The notes: generated from the letters alone by a model not told the origin. A stretch of 64,000 nt of DNA from Zobellia alginiliquefaciens (GCF_029323795.1 NZ_CP119758.1:1736001-1800000); one strand, 5' to 3'. Positions 45,005-55,144 are shown, numbered from the stretch's first letter. Translations and numbers: made by a program.

Positions 45005-45904
45005 TTAACTATTTGCAGACGCCATCAAATATTTTTTAGGAGTAGTCCCGTATTTCTTTTTAAAGGCAGAAATAAAATGGCTGGCCGTACTATACCCAAC
45101 TCTTAAACCTACTTCGTTTACGTTGTGCTTACCGGTTTCCAACATTTTTCTCGCATACTCCATTTTATAATCAAATAGGAAGCTAAAAACAGAATCACCA
45201 TAAATCTGCTTAAAACCTTCTTTCAGCTTTTTTAAGGATAACCCTATTTCTTCAGATAGTTCAGTGAGGGTAGGAGGCTCAGCCATGCGGGAAATAACAA
45301 TTTCTTTTGCCTTACGAATACGCCGTACATTGTCCTCATCTACCAAGAAAGGGCATTGCTCAACATCTGCATCATCACTTTTATTAAAGTACAGAGAAAT
45401 CAATTCATACACCTTACCCTTTATATACAGTTCTTTTATGGAGGGATGAAGATTGTAATTCATCATTTGACTTAAAATAACCGCAATTGCCGGACTCACT
45501 CCTTCTTGGGCATAATATTTTTTATCTTTATTGTCCGCACTTAGAAAAGGAATATAATCTGCCTCTTTGGAAAAAAGCGAATGAAATTTTCTAATGGTCA
45601 TTACTACGGAGACCAACCAAGAATTGGGTTCCAATTGCAAGTCCATAGGCAAATCTATTTGCGTGTTATACAGCAACAAAGAGTTCTCCTCGGAAACCTC
45701 AAGGCTGTATCTCCCTTCGTTAAAAATAAACTTAGCCTCACCCTTTAGACAAAAGTGAAATTGAATGAAACTGCTATCTATATCCCGCACTACACGTTGT
45801 GTTTCCGTGGTGTCATTTTGAATTTTAAGCACATAAAAACCGTCTTCTATTAAGACCTCTTGAAATGAACCTTGAGCGATATTTTTTCCTTCCATCTGAA
45901 ACAA
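45005..45904 (-). CDS. AraC-family regulator divergent from hemA
   Basis: The 299-residue protein has an N-terminal sensing domain (about 1-190) and two C-terminal helix-turn-helix motifs (LTELSEEIGLSLKKLKEGFK and VNEVGLRVGYSTASHFISAF, then GTTPKKYL). It starts at 45904 or, less likely, 45895, and its regulatory region is shared with hemA. A Cys-Pro (EQCPFLVDED, about residue 185) resembles a haem-regulatory motif. Likely a haem or iron-linked regulator of the adjacent hem operon; ligand not shown. Confidence 0.88.
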   Translation of the reverse strand: MFQMEGKNIAQGSFQEVLIEDGFYVLKIQNDTTETQRVVRDIDSSFIQFHFCLKGEAKFIFNEGRYSLEVSEENSLLLYNTQIDLPMDLQLEPNSWLVSVVMTIRKFHSLFSKEADYIPFLSADNKDKKYYAQEGVSPAIAVILSQMMNYNLHPSIKELYIKGKVYELISLYFNKSDDADVEQCPFLVDEDNVRRIRKAKEIVISRMAEPPTLTELSEEIGLSLKKLKEGFKQIYGDSVFSFLFDYKMEYARKMLETGKHNVNEVGLRVGYSTASHFISAFKKKYGTTPKKYLMASANS

Positions 45905-46071
45905 GAATTTGTTTGTTTTTATTTAGAAGCGTTCTAAATAGATATACCGTTAAGCACAGTATTTCCTACAAAAATACTGGTTTTCAACGGATTTACATTC
46001 ACAAACAACTAAAAAAACCCTCAACGACACTTATTGTTCCTCTAGCGTTATTTTTATTCAACAATGCCTCT

Positions 46072-46079
46072 TATTTTTG
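46072..46079 (+). promoter_or_regulatory. -7 promoter element of hemA
   Basis: TATTTTTG matches TAnnTTTG and ends 22 bp before the hemA ATG at 46102, placing the promoter in the 197-bp region shared with the AraC gene. Confidence 0.45.
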
Positions 46080-46101
46080 TTTCCGCTTTGAAAAAGCTTT
46101 C

Positions 46102-47358
46102 ATGAAAGATTACCACATTTCAAAAAACAATTCGTTCTACACTATTGGCCTCAGCTATTTAAAAGCTGATGCCGAGGTTCGTGGCAAATTCAGTTTAGAC
46201 GATGCTGCAATGGAACGCATTTTGGTTAAAGCCAGTGAGTTGGGTATAGATGGTCTATTAGTGACCTCAACTTGTAACCGGACCGAACTTAACGGTTTTG
46301 CCCAACACCCTTTTCAACTTATAAAATTACTTTGCGATAATACTTCAGGTTCAGTAGAAGAGTTTCAAGAAGTGGCATACGTATACAAGAATAACGATGC
46401 CATTAGCCATCTTTTTCGTGTGGGTACCGGTTTGGACAGTCAGATTTTAGGAGATTTTGAAATCATTAGTCAGTTAAGGGCTAGTTTTAACCGTTCTAAA
46501 AAACACGGTATTGCCAACCCATTTATTGAGCGTTTGTGCAACTCGGTCATTCAGGCCAGCAAGCGCATCAAAAACGAAACTGAAATTTCTTCGGGAGCAA
46601 CATCTGTTTCGTTTGCTTCCGTTCGCTATATTATGGAGAACGTTACCGATATTTCAGACAAAAACATTTTACTGTTCGGCACAGGAAAGATTGGTAGAAA
46701 TACGTGCGAAAATCTTATTAAGCATACCAAAAACACGCATATTACCCTTGTTAACCGTACAAAGGATAAGGCTGAAAAAATTGCCGGAAAGTTTCAACTT
46801 TTGGTGAAAGATTATGGCGACCTCCAAACGGAAATTCGTTCTACGGACGTATTGATTGTTGCCACTGGTGCACAATCGCCCACAATATCAAAAGAACTTA
46901 TACATACCAAAAAACCGCTTTTAATCTTAGACCTTTCTATTCCAAAAAATGTTTCGGACAATGTTAAGGATTTGGAGAATGTTACTCTGGTACACTTAGA
47001 TCAGCTGTCTAGAATTACAGATGATACCTTAGAGCGAAGAAAACAATTCATTCCTGAGGCCGAAGTCATTATTGACGAGGTGAAAAGCGATTTTATTCAG
47101 TGGCTGGAAACACGCAAATTTGCGCCCGTTATCAAAGCACTGAAAATGAAGCTCAAAACAATGAAGGACGAAGAAATGGACTACCAGTCCAAGAAATTGT
47201 CCGACTTCAACGAGCAACAGGCAGATGTAATTTCCAATAGAATTATTCAAAAAATAACAAAGCAGTTCGCAAATCACTTAAAAGACGACAATGTCGATTC
47301 TGACACTAGTCTAGAACTCATTCAAAAAGTCTTTCAACTCGAACTCGACACTCCATGA
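46102..47358 (+). CDS. hemA: Glutamyl-tRNA reductase
   Basis: ATG at 46102 starts MKDYHISKNNSFYTIGLSYL; the frame extends upstream to 45865 without family support. The 418-residue protein has the catalytic Cys58 in TSTCNRTE, the NADPH fold (FGTGKIGRNTCENL) and the C-terminal dimerisation helix. Makes glutamate-1-semialdehyde from glutamyl-tRNA, the first committed haem step. The stop TGA overlaps the ATG of the hemC-hemD gene (ATGA), so they are translationally coupled. Confidence 0.97.
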   Translation: MKDYHISKNNSFYTIGLSYLKADAEVRGKFSLDDAAMERILVKASELGIDGLLVTSTCNRTELNGFAQHPFQLIKLLCDNTSGSVEEFQEVAYVYKNNDAISHLFRVGTGLDSQILGDFEIISQLRASFNRSKKHGIANPFIERLCNSVIQASKRIKNETEISSGATSVSFASVRYIMENVTDISDKNILLFGTGKIGRNTCENLIKHTKNTHITLVNRTKDKAEKIAGKFQLLVKDYGDLQTEIRSTDVLIVATGAQSPTISKELIHTKKPLLILDLSIPKNVSDNVKDLENVTLVHLDQLSRITDDTLERRKQFIPEAEVIIDEVKSDFIQWLETRKFAPVIKALKMKLKTMKDEEMDYQSKKLSDFNEQQADVISNRIIQKITKQFANHLKDDNVDSDTSLELIQKVFQLELDTP

Positions 47359-48938
47359 GCAAGGTCATACGAATTGGTACACGCGATAGCGAATTAGCGC
47401 TATGGCAAGCAAACACCGTTAAAAACAAATTAAAAGCTTTAGGCCATAAGGTAAAAGTCATTTCCGTAAAGTCTACGGGCGACCTCATACTTGACAAACC
47501 GCTATATGAATTGGGCATTACGGGTATTTTTACCAAGACCTTAGATGTAGCGATGCTTAATGATGATATTGATATTGCGGTACACAGTATGAAAGATGTG
47601 CCTACTGCATTACCCAAAGGAATTGTACAGGCGGCCGTACTTGAGCGCGCCAACTTTCTTGATATTCTAGCGTTCAAAAATAACGAAGAATTCATGGGCG
47701 AAAGGGAAGGTATAATAGCCACGGGAAGCCTCCGCAGAAAAGCACAATGGCTTAATCGCTACCCTACGCATACCGTTGTTGACCTTCGTGGAAATGTCAA
47801 TAGCCGTTACCAAAAATTAGAAGACAGTAATTGGAACGGAGCTATCTTTGCAGCAGCAGGACTTGAACGCATAGGTCTTGAACCTGAAAACACAGTTGGA
47901 CTTACATGGATGGTTCCCGCACCAGCACAAGGTGCTATAATGGTGGTGGCCAAGGAAGAAGATGAATTTGTTCGTGAGGCCTGTGCGGAACTGAATCACA
48001 AGCCTACCGAAATATGCACCCAACTAGAACGTGAATTTTTACGAATTCTAGAAGGTGGTTGTTCAGCACCTATTGGCGCACTTGCCACTATAGATAAAGA
48101 AAACGAGGTAACTCTTAAAGGAGTGCTTTTAACCGTTGATGGCAAGAAAAAACTTGAAGCAGAGTTCACCGCACCACTGGGAAAACATACCTACTTGGCG
48201 AGAGATTGCGCCAATAGTATTTTTAGTAGAGGCGGAAAGTTACTTATGACCAGCGCTACAGGTACTTTAGAAAACACTAAAATATTTTCCACCAAGAACC
48301 TTACTCAAGACCAAGAGGAGCTTTTTGATACGGACATAAAGGTGAAGTCTGAAGATTTCATCAAAGTAAGCCCTAACAGAATTTCTAATCTTATCCTTAA
48401 AAAAGAGATTAGAAATGTAGTTCTTACAAGTCAGAACGCGGTGGAAGCCCTTATAAAAAGTATTTCTCCTGAAGAATTAAAATTCAGCAATATCTATTGC
48501 GTAGGCCGCAAGACCAAACGCATGATCAAACGTTATATAGGACCAGTAACGCACCATGAAAATGATGCCAAAAAATTGGCACAGTACATGGTAGATAATT
48601 TAGAAGGTACAGAAGTCACCTATTTCTGTAGCAACCTTAGACTTGATGATTTACCCAACATCTTAGAAGAAAATAAGATTAAGGTAAATGAAATTGAAGC
48701 CTACACCACTAAACATGCTCCTGCAGAAGTTGAAGATAGTGTAGAAGGCGTTTTATTCTTTAGCCCATCTACCATCAACAGCTTTTTACTTAAAAATGCG
48801 CCCAATAAAGTGGCCTATTGTATTGGTGAAACTACTGCGGCTGAAGCCAAGAAACATTTTGCAACGGTTCATACGGCAAAAATACCTACAGTAGAAAGTG
48901 TTATTGATCTCGTGAACCAAACGTACCGTAAGAATTAA
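47355..48938 (+). CDS. hemCD: Porphobilinogen deaminase fused to uroporphyrinogen-III synthase
   Basis: The 527-residue protein has two domains. Residues 1-300 are hydroxymethylbilane synthase: [37 protein letters not shown] and the cofactor-bearing Cys236 in [10 protein letters not shown]. Residues about 310-527 resemble Hem[41 protein letters not shown] and [16 protein letters not shown] HemC-HemD fusion, common in flavobacteria, channels hydroxymethylbilane to uroporphyrinogen III. It overlaps hemA by 4 bp. Confidence 0.94.
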   Translation: MSKVIRIGTRDSELALWQANTVKNKLKALGHKVKVISVKSTGDLILDKPLYELGITGIFTKTLDVAMLNDDIDIAVHSMKDVPTALPKGIVQAAVLERANFLDILAFKNNEEFMGEREGIIATGSLRRKAQWLNRYPTHTVVDLRGNVNSRYQKLEDSNWNGAIFAAAGLERIGLEPENTVGLTWMVPAPAQGAIMVVAKEEDEFVREACAELNHKPTEICTQLEREFLRILEGGCSAPIGALATIDKENEVTLKGVLLTVDGKKKLEAEFTAPLGKHTYLARDCANSIFSRGGKLLMTSATGTLENTKIFSTKNLTQDQEELFDTDIKVKSEDFIKVSPNRISNLILKKEIRNVVLTSQNAVEALIKSISPEELKFSNIYCVGRKTKRMIKRYIGPVTHHENDAKKLAQYMVDNLEGTEVTYFCSNLRLDDLPNILEENKIKVNEIEAYTTKHAPAEVEDSVEGVLFFSPSTINSFLLKNAPNKVAYCIGETTAAEAKKHFATVHTAKIPTVESVIDLVNQTYRKN

Positions 48939-48997
48939 TATTTTTACGGTTGAATAATGAACGGACTTCCCATGATTTTGGGAATGAAATTATAGCT

Positions 48998-50032
48998 ATG
49001 TCATTAAAAAACGACCTTTTTCTTAGAGCCCTAAAGGGTGAAACTGTTGATCGTCCACCTGTTTGGATGATGCGTCAAGCAGGGAGATACCTTCCTGAGT
49101 TTATGGAAATCAGAAAAAAGTATGATTTCTTTACACGTTGTCAGACCCCGGAATTGGCCTCGGAAATTACGGTACAGCCTATACGCAGGTATGGTATGGA
49201 TGCCGCTATTCTTTTTAGTGATATTTTGGTTATTCCTCAAGCTATGAACATTGAGGTGCAAATGAAACCGAATTTCGGTCCTTATTTACCAAAACCTATT
49301 CGCTCGCAGAAAGACCTGGATAGTGTTATCGTCCCAGATGTAAACGATGCTTTAGGTTATGTTATGGATGCCATAAAAGCAACCAAAGAAAAACTTAATG
49401 ATGAAGTGCCACTTATTGGTTTTGCAGGTTCACCGTGGACCATTTTATGCTACTGTGTACAGGGCCAAGGAAGCAAAACTTTTGATAAGGCTAAAGAACT
49501 TTGCTTTACCCAACCTGTAGTGGCCCACGAACTTCTACAGAAGATTACGGATACAACTATTGCCTATTTAAAAGCGAAGGTAAAAGCAGGTGTAAATGCG
49601 GTTCAAGTATTCGATTCTTGGGGCGGAATGCTTTCCCCAACGGATTACAATGAATTTTCATGGCAGTACATTCAGCAAATTATCGATGCCTTAAAAGATG
49701 AAACTCCCGTTATCGCTTTTGGTAAAGGGTGTTGGTTCGCTCTTGGCGATATGGCAAAATCCGGCGCTGCTGCCCTAGGTATAGATTGGACGTGTTCTGC
49801 GCGTAATGCACGCTACCTAACCGGTGGGAAAATTACGTTGCAAGGTAACTTTGACCCCGTTAGATTGTTATCCCCTCCATCAGAAATAAAGAAAATGGTG
49901 ACCCAAATGATCAATGAATTTGGAAAGGATAGCTATGTTGTAAATCTTGGTCACGGCATATTACCAAACGTACCTGTTGAAAATGCAAAGGCATTTATAG
50001 ACGCGGTTAAAGAATGGAAACCCGTTAGTTAA
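48998..50032 (+). CDS. hemE: Uroporphyrinogen decarboxylase
   Basis: ATG at 48998 ([15 protein letters not shown]) gives 344 residues; the frame begins earlier at 48950 but that part is unlike the family. Signatures: [39 protein letters not shown] and [11 protein letters not shown]. Decarboxylates uroporphyrinogen III to coproporphyrinogen III. 59 bp after hemCD, 6 bp before the GNAT gene. Confidence 0.97.
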   Translation: MSLKNDLFLRALKGETVDRPPVWMMRQAGRYLPEFMEIRKKYDFFTRCQTPELASEITVQPIRRYGMDAAILFSDILVIPQAMNIEVQMKPNFGPYLPKPIRSQKDLDSVIVPDVNDALGYVMDAIKATKEKLNDEVPLIGFAGSPWTILCYCVQGQGSKTFDKAKELCFTQPVVAHELLQKITDTTIAYLKAKVKAGVNAVQVFDSWGGMLSPTDYNEFSWQYIQQIIDALKDETPVIAFGKGCWFALGDMAKSGAAALGIDWTCSARNARYLTGGKITLQGNFDPVRLLSPPSEIKKMVTQMINEFGKDSYVVNLGHGILPNVPVENAKAFIDAVKEWKPVS

Positions 50033-50038
50033 ATTAAA

Positions 50039-50596
50039 ATGGACATGGAAAACGAAAATAGAGCTATTGCCCGTTTCGAAAGCTTTTCCATAGAACCCAT
50101 ACATGAAAAATACGCCTGGCATATTTGTGATTTCGTAACTATAAATTCCGCACGTTTACAACGATATTTTCCCATAACACTGGCTGCAAATCTTACGCCC
50201 AGCCTTTCCCAAATTTTTGTTGAACAGAAAGTCCGTGAATATCAGAAGAACGAGGAATTTTTGTTCGTTCTAAAAGACAATGAAGAACGGACAGTTTGTG
50301 GACTGGTGTATATAAAAGAACTGGACTGGGGGAAAAAACAAGCAGAACTGGCGTATTGCATAGGTTACCAATTCCAAGGCAAAGGAATTACCTCCTTAGC
50401 AGTTGACACCTTATCAAAATATGCGTTGAAGGATTTAGGTCTGAAAACCCTTCAAATTATTGTTCACAAAACCAATATTGGTAGTATACGCGTAGCTGAA
50501 AAATCTGGTTATAAATGGCAAAAGGTATTATTAAAAGAGCATACGCCTCCTAGCGAATCGGCCTTGGATATGGAGCTTTATGAACTTTACGCCTAG
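50039..50596 (+). CDS. GNAT-family N-acetyltransferase (RimJ/RimL-like)
   Basis: The 185-residue protein has the GNAT acetyl-CoA-binding core: AELAYCIGYQFQGKGITSLA (Q/RxxGxG/A), then LIIVHKTNIGSIRVAEKSGYK-type helix, as in RimJ/RimL protein N-terminal acetyltransferases. Acceptor unknown. The gene sits between hemE (6 bp) and hemF and is probably read with the haem genes; a role in haem synthesis is not implied. Confidence 0.9.
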   Translation: MDMENENRAIARFESFSIEPIHEKYAWHICDFVTINSARLQRYFPITLAANLTPSLSQIFVEQKVREYQKNEEFLFVLKDNEERTVCGLVYIKELDWGKKQAELAYCIGYQFQGKGITSLAVDTLSKYALKDLGLKTLQIIVHKTNIGSIRVAEKSGYKWQKVLLKEHTPPSESALDMELYELYA

Positions 50597-50711
50597 AGCC
50601 GCTGTTCTTCATAAAGCAATATCTTAATATATAGGACTTTTGTAGTCCTAATCCCTTTCTAGCCTCCTTTGTTTATCGTAAATTCGCTATCAATTCTTAC
50701 AACGTCTTTTA

Positions 50712-51614
50712 ATGAAAGATAAATTCTTTAGTTACATTCAAAATCTTCAGAATGTTATTACATCTAAGCTTGAAGAAATAGATGGAGTTGCTAAATTTCG
50801 TGAAGATATATGGAAACGCCCTGAAGGTGGAGGCGGAAGAACCAGGGTTATAGAAAATGGTGCTGTTTTTGAAAAAGGCGGTGTAAATATCTCCGGTGTT
50901 CATGGCGCCCTGCCCAAGAGCATGCAGACCTATTTTGGAGTGGAAGATGCCGATTTCTATGCTTGCGGATTGAGTTTGGTGCTACACCCTAAAAACCCGA
51001 TGGTGCCTACGGTCCATGCCAATTGGCGTTATTTTGAAATGTATGATAAGGAGGGGAATATTGTTGACCAGTGGTTCGGGGGCGGACAGGATTTGACTCC
51101 TTATTATCTTTTTGATGAAGACGCCGTTCACTTCCACTCTGTTTGTAAAGCTGCCTGTGATAATCATAACCCGGACTTTTATTCTACGTATAAAAAGAGG
51201 TGTGATGACTACTTCTGGAATGCCCATAGAAATGAAGCACGTGGCATAGGTGGACTATTTTTTGATTATTGTAAGGCTACAGAGGAGATGAGCATGCAAA
51301 ACTGGTATGATTTTGTAACCGAAGTTGGAAACAGCTTTTTAAACAGTTATGTACCGATTGTCTTAAAAAGAAAAGATTTAGATTATTCCAAAGAGCAACG
51401 CAATTGGCAAGAAGTTAGAAGAGGACGATATGTAGAATTTAACCTGGTTCATGACAAAGGCACTTTATTTGGATTGAAGACCAACGGTAGAATTGAAAGT
51501 ATACTAATGAGCCTACCTCCCCATGTACAGTGGCGTTATGACCATCAACCCAAGGAAGGCAGTAAAGAATTCCAGTTGGTAGATATTCTTGAAAACCCGA
51601 AGGAATGGGTATAA
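50712..51614 (+). CDS. hemF: Oxygen-dependent coproporphyrinogen-III oxidase
   Basis: The 300-residue protein has the family features: EGGGGRTRVIENG, VHANWRYFEMYD, WFGGGQDLTPYY, ARGIGGLFFDYC and NLVHDKGTLFGLKTNGRIES. Converts coproporphyrinogen III to protoporphyrinogen IX using O2, indicating aerobic haem synthesis. It is 115 bp after the GNAT gene; a small basic protein gene follows after 17 bp. Confidence 0.97.
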   Translation: MKDKFFSYIQNLQNVITSKLEEIDGVAKFREDIWKRPEGGGGRTRVIENGAVFEKGGVNISGVHGALPKSMQTYFGVEDADFYACGLSLVLHPKNPMVPTVHANWRYFEMYDKEGNIVDQWFGGGQDLTPYYLFDEDAVHFHSVCKAACDNHNPDFYSTYKKRCDDYFWNAHRNEARGIGGLFFDYCKATEEMSMQNWYDFVTEVGNSFLNSYVPIVLKRKDLDYSKEQRNWQEVRRGRYVEFNLVHDKGTLFGLKTNGRIESILMSLPPHVQWRYDHQPKEGSKEFQLVDILENPKEWV

Positions 51615-51631
51615 ATCCTGAATGACTCGTT

Positions 51632-51793
51632 ATGCCAAAAAAAGGAAAAGCAAAAAATACAGTTAACAAAGCCAAGCACACCAAGCTTTTAAATCGGAAA
51701 AAAGCAAAGTTGAAACAGGAGAAGGAGACGCGTAAATTACGCCTGAAGGAGATAGCAAAACAAGGCCAAAAAAAACCCTCATCCAAGGAGTGA
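51632..51793 (+). CDS. Small basic protein (53 residues)
   Basis: ATG at 51632 opens a 53-residue frame rich in Lys and Arg (MPKKGKAKNTVNKAKHTKLL, then NRKKAKLKQEKETRKLRLKE and a SSKE end). It is preceded by hemF (17 bp), and its TGA at 51793 overlaps the GTG start of the next gene (GTGA), the sign of a real coupled gene. A helical nucleic-acid-binding protein is likely from composition; no family named. Confidence 0.7.
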   Translation: MPKKGKAKNTVNKAKHTKLLNRKKAKLKQEKETRKLRLKEIAKQGQKKPSSKE

Positions 51794-52446
51794 AATTTTT
51801 AAAGACCCCTAATACCGTTTACTTAAGCAATCACTTTATCTCTAAGTTGATTTTAGCTTTTGCAATTCTGGCAATAGGGACTTCCTGTGACACCAAACGA
51901 TCTAAAAGCGACCTAGAAATAGTATTCACCCAAGACACATTAAATGTAGGTTACACCTACTGGTGGGAAGAATCCGGACCCTTCATTGGGTACTGTGGTA
52001 AAGAATATTCCCTTGTTTTTTCGGGTACAATTGTCAACCTTGAAAAAGCCAATAATGATGCCGCCCCTTTATACATTTCACAAAAGGGTACTATAGCAGT
52101 GGATGAAGTCTATAAAATTAAAGATATGGGGAATAGCAGTTATGCAAGCCAAAAATTCTTTACTACAGATTGTTTTAGTAACACAAATGCAAGTGTGGGT
52201 GATAAAGTACTTGTTTTCTGTTATGATTACGAAGGCGAATTGACTATACCAGGAAATAGTTCAATTATAAAAATAAAAAGTCTGGACCATCCCTTGGTTG
52301 GAGCCACCAAACGCTTTATTGATGCCGATGAAGACCCAATTAAAATTAAAAAGGACTCTACCTTATGGTCTGCCTATGGCTACGGCAAAGAGTTAACCCA
52401 ATTAATACGGTGCAAAGAAAATACCGAACGGATTATTTCCAAGTAA
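51790..52446 (+). CDS. Lipoprotein, hypothetical (GTG start)
   Basis: Start GTG at 51790 overlaps the small basic protein's stop; no ATG precedes the lipoprotein signal (LILAFAILAIGTSC, Cys about residue 33). The mature part has several Cys and a beta-rich domain (VFTQDTLNVGYTYWWEESGP, YCGKEYSLVFSGTIV, and KVLVFCYDYEGELTIPGNSS), vaguely like tissue-inhibitor-type or OB-like folds; not assigned. It converges with the helicase gene, overlapping by 14 bp. Confidence 0.75.
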   Translation: MKFLKTPNTVYLSNHFISKLILAFAILAIGTSCDTKRSKSDLEIVFTQDTLNVGYTYWWEESGPFIGYCGKEYSLVFSGTIVNLEKANNDAAPLYISQKGTIAVDEVYKIKDMGNSSYASQKFFTTDCFSNTNASVGDKVLVFCYDYEGELTIPGNSSIIKIKSLDHPLVGATKRFIDADEDPIKIKKDSTLWSAYGYGKELTQLIRCKENTERIISK

Positions 52447-55075
52447 TCGCTTTTTCGGAAACCTCCTTAAATTGATGAACCACGTGGGCCAAGCGCGCCT
52501 TTAACAACTCTCTTCTGCCTATTTTCGTTCGTGTGTAAAGTAGTTCCGAATTATCAACATGCTTCTTCCAAAAACCGTGAAATTCTAAAGCGTCTTTTTT
52601 TCGTTTTCCCAAGTCCTGTGGAACTACATAATAATTACGAACATCCCATTTCCTTTTTACCCAACTAGTACCTATCAATAAATATCTTGGATTTTCAACA
52701 GGTGCAAGTATTTCATGTAACAAATTAACGAACAAGGAACTTTCGTGGTTGGTCGCCCCTATTAAATAACAGGCAAAACTACCATTACTATGTTGTTCGG
52801 TTTCCACAAGAATTTCTGATTGTCCCACCTGTATCTGTTTCGTTTTTATAAGATAAGCCAATAATGCCTTCCCTATTTTTTCCGTTTTTCTAGTTGAGTT
52901 CCCAAATAGGAAATATAATTTAAGTGCTTTATATGTTTTAGGCGCAAAGCCAATTACTACACCTGCCAATAAGAAATATATAAGCTGAAAAATACCCTTA
53001 TTCAACAATGTACCTATATTCTTAATTAAAAACTCAGGAAGAAACAATCCTAACCCCGCAACTACCTCAATCAACAAATACTGTGCAGCATCTACAGATC
53101 GCATCTTTTTAACTTTCTGAAACGATGTCTTTCCCACATAAGGCACTTTCACCTCACGCACCAATACACTACCTTTATCAATAGCCTCATGCCATCTCTT
53201 TTTTAGAAGGTCCCGCTCCGCAGCATAGTGCACCATGGTTTCATTTAATGCTTCTAGGTTCGTTTCTTCACCAAAGACCTCGGGAAGTTGCAACCTATCC
53301 AATCCATTTTCAATGTAAGCTTTCCCACTAATGGAAACTCCCGAAAAGGCAGTAAACCTTCGTTTCAGTTTTTCCAAATCTTTACCTCCATCATTTATAG
53401 TTGGGTCAAGGCATGCTAAATGCCAAATATTTCCCGTTTTAGAAGGCTCAGTTATATCGGACCGAATCGCTCTACCTCGCATTTGGTTTGATGACACAAA
53501 GGAACCTACATACGATGCCAAAACCAGAGTGTTTATGGCTGGAGCGTCCCAACCTTCGCCTAGTAAAGCTTTGGTACCGATTAGTATTTTAATTTTTCCT
53601 GTCTGAAACAGTTCTGTTACAGCGGCAACAATGCTATTCTTAGCATTCCCAGAAACCGAAATCGTAACAAAATCTGCATCCGCGGCCATTGGTTGCATAC
53701 CAAAGGAATCCTCACCCAATATTCGCTGAAAACTATCTATAACTGTCTTATGAAGAATTACCAAAGAACCTGTTAGTATCCCCAAATTTTGACTTTGGGC
53801 AGATTTAACACGTAGGTATTGAAAAATAGAAACCACGCCCAATTTATTAAGTGCAGTTACTTCATCGCCTTTAAAATCTAGGAACTCTTTCCGGATAAAA
53901 TCGGTAAGAACAACGGCCTTCAAGTTATCGCCAAGAACCTTTTGTTCCTTTTCAATAATACTATCAATACTTTGTAATTTACTGGGGCTACTCGCCAAAG
54001 ATTTATACAGCTGCTCATCCCCCACAAAGTTGACCTTGCGTTTTTCGTATACACCAATGCGACTCAAGCGTTTTTCAATAGCATTCAAAACGGGCTCGTA
54101 CGTAATTAAGGTTTCCCGTTGCACTACCAAAAGCTCCTGGAATAAAATCTCCAACCAATCATAGGTAAGGGTTGGAAAATCTACAGAAGTATTTTCAAAT
54201 CCCAAGAAAAGTAATTTCTCCTTATCAATCTCGATACCCGCAGCATTTAAGAAAATTAATATGGCGGATAAGAATGAAGGTTTCTCATAAATTTCTTCTA
54301 GCACCTCTTCCGTGCTTTTATAAAATGGATGTTCCAAAAGGAGGTTTTGAAAACTCTCGTCCGCTTTCAATTCGTGCATAAACGCAATGATGTTCTCACG
54401 GTATTGAACAATATATTTTATCTGTGCTTCTGAGGGTTTAGAGAAATAAATAAAATCCTGATGCGGACAAAGGTCACCGTTCTTTACCAAATCAGGTACT
54501 GCAATTTCATCGTCTATCGGCCCACACAGTTCAAAATACTTGTTCAATTCAGCTCCAGAACTATCGTACGGCGGCGTGGCAGTCAATGCTACAACCGTTA
54601 AACCCTCAATTTGCTTCAGAAGCATCAAACATTTATACCATTCGTTTTTTAAATGGTGAGCTTCATCTAGAACAACCGTTTGAATGCCATTCCGTTCAAT
54701 AAACCCAAGTAAGGAATCATCGTCATTATCTAAAAAACGTTTGTTTAGCGCATGCAACGACTGATATGTAGAAAAGGTCAGAAACTGAGGCTCTTTAATA
54801 TCCGTAGTATAATCCACCAAAGAATTCTCATTTAGAAAAAATGATTCTAAACGATCACGCCACTGGTTTCTAATTGTTAAAGTAGGTGCTAAAACCAAGG
54901 TTCTCTTGTTCACCCTTCGTAAAACCTCTATACCCAATATGGTCTTTCCAGAGCCTGGGGGAGCCACCACATGAAGGTGGTTATCCGTTATATGTTCCTC
55001 AAAATTGTCAAGAAAATTCTGCTGATAACTCCGCCATTCAAACTTAAAATTCAAGCTATGTTTTAGTTCCGTCAA
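52433..55075 (-). CDS. SF2 DEAD/DEAH-type helicase with membrane segments
   Basis: The 880-residue protein has helicase motifs: Walker A PPGSGKT (39-45), DEAH (137-140), TAT (165-167), and the C-terminal domain with LIGTKALLGEGWDAP and QMRGRAIRSD. Around residues 660-715 two strongly hydrophobic stretches occur (LLIEVVAGLGLFLPEFLI and GIFQLIYFLLAGVVIGFA), followed by a soluble tail of ~165 residues. A membrane-tethered helicase is unusual. Convergent with the lipoprotein gene and divergent from hemB. Function and substrate unknown. Confidence 0.88.
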   Translation of the reverse strand: MTELKHSLNFKFEWRSYQQNFLDNFEEHITDNHLHVVAPPGSGKTILGIEVLRRVNKRTLVLAPTLTIRNQWRDRLESFFLNENSLVDYTTDIKEPQFLTFSTYQSLHALNKRFLDNDDDSLLGFIERNGIQTVVLDEAHHLKNEWYKCLMLLKQIEGLTVVALTATPPYDSSGAELNKYFELCGPIDDEIAVPDLVKNGDLCPHQDFIYFSKPSEAQIKYIVQYRENIIAFMHELKADESFQNLLLEHPFYKSTEEVLEEIYEKPSFLSAILIFLNAAGIEIDKEKLLFLGFENTSVDFPTLTYDWLEILFQELLVVQRETLITYEPVLNAIEKRLSRIGVYEKRKVNFVGDEQLYKSLASSPSKLQSIDSIIEKEQKVLGDNLKAVVLTDFIRKEFLDFKGDEVTALNKLGVVSIFQYLRVKSAQSQNLGILTGSLVILHKTVIDSFQRILGEDSFGMQPMAADADFVTISVSGNAKNSIVAAVTELFQTGKIKILIGTKALLGEGWDAPAINTLVLASYVGSFVSSNQMRGRAIRSDITEPSKTGNIWHLACLDPTINDGGKDLEKLKRRFTAFSGVSISGKAYIENGLDRLQLPEVFGEETNLEALNETMVHYAAERDLLKKRWHEAIDKGSVLVREVKVPYVGKTSFQKVKKMRSVDAAQYLLIEVVAGLGLFLPEFLIKNIGTLLNKGIFQLIYFLLAGVVIGFAPKTYKALKLYFLFGNSTRKTEKIGKALLAYLIKTKQIQVGQSEILVETEQHSNGSFACYLIGATNHESSLFVNLLHEILAPVENPRYLLIGTSWVKRKWDVRNYYVVPQDLGKRKKDALEFHGFWKKHVDNSELLYTRTKIGRRELLKARLAHVVHQFKEVSEKAITWK

Positions 55076-55113
55076 GAGTTGGTCGTTTTTCCGTTTTTTA
55101 GGAGGATTATAAG

Positions 55114-55121
55114 TAACTTTG
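55114..55121 (+). promoter_or_regulatory. -7 promoter element of hemB
   Basis: TAACTTTG matches TAnnTTTG and lies 24 bp before ATG 55145; it supports that start over the longer frame from 55079. Confidence 0.5.
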
Positions 55122-55144
55122 GATATTCAAAAATAGGTAAAAAC

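Noticed and set aside
45865-46101. N-terminal extension of hemA
   Set aside because: Unlike the family and crosses the promoter element; ATG at 46102 is the family start.
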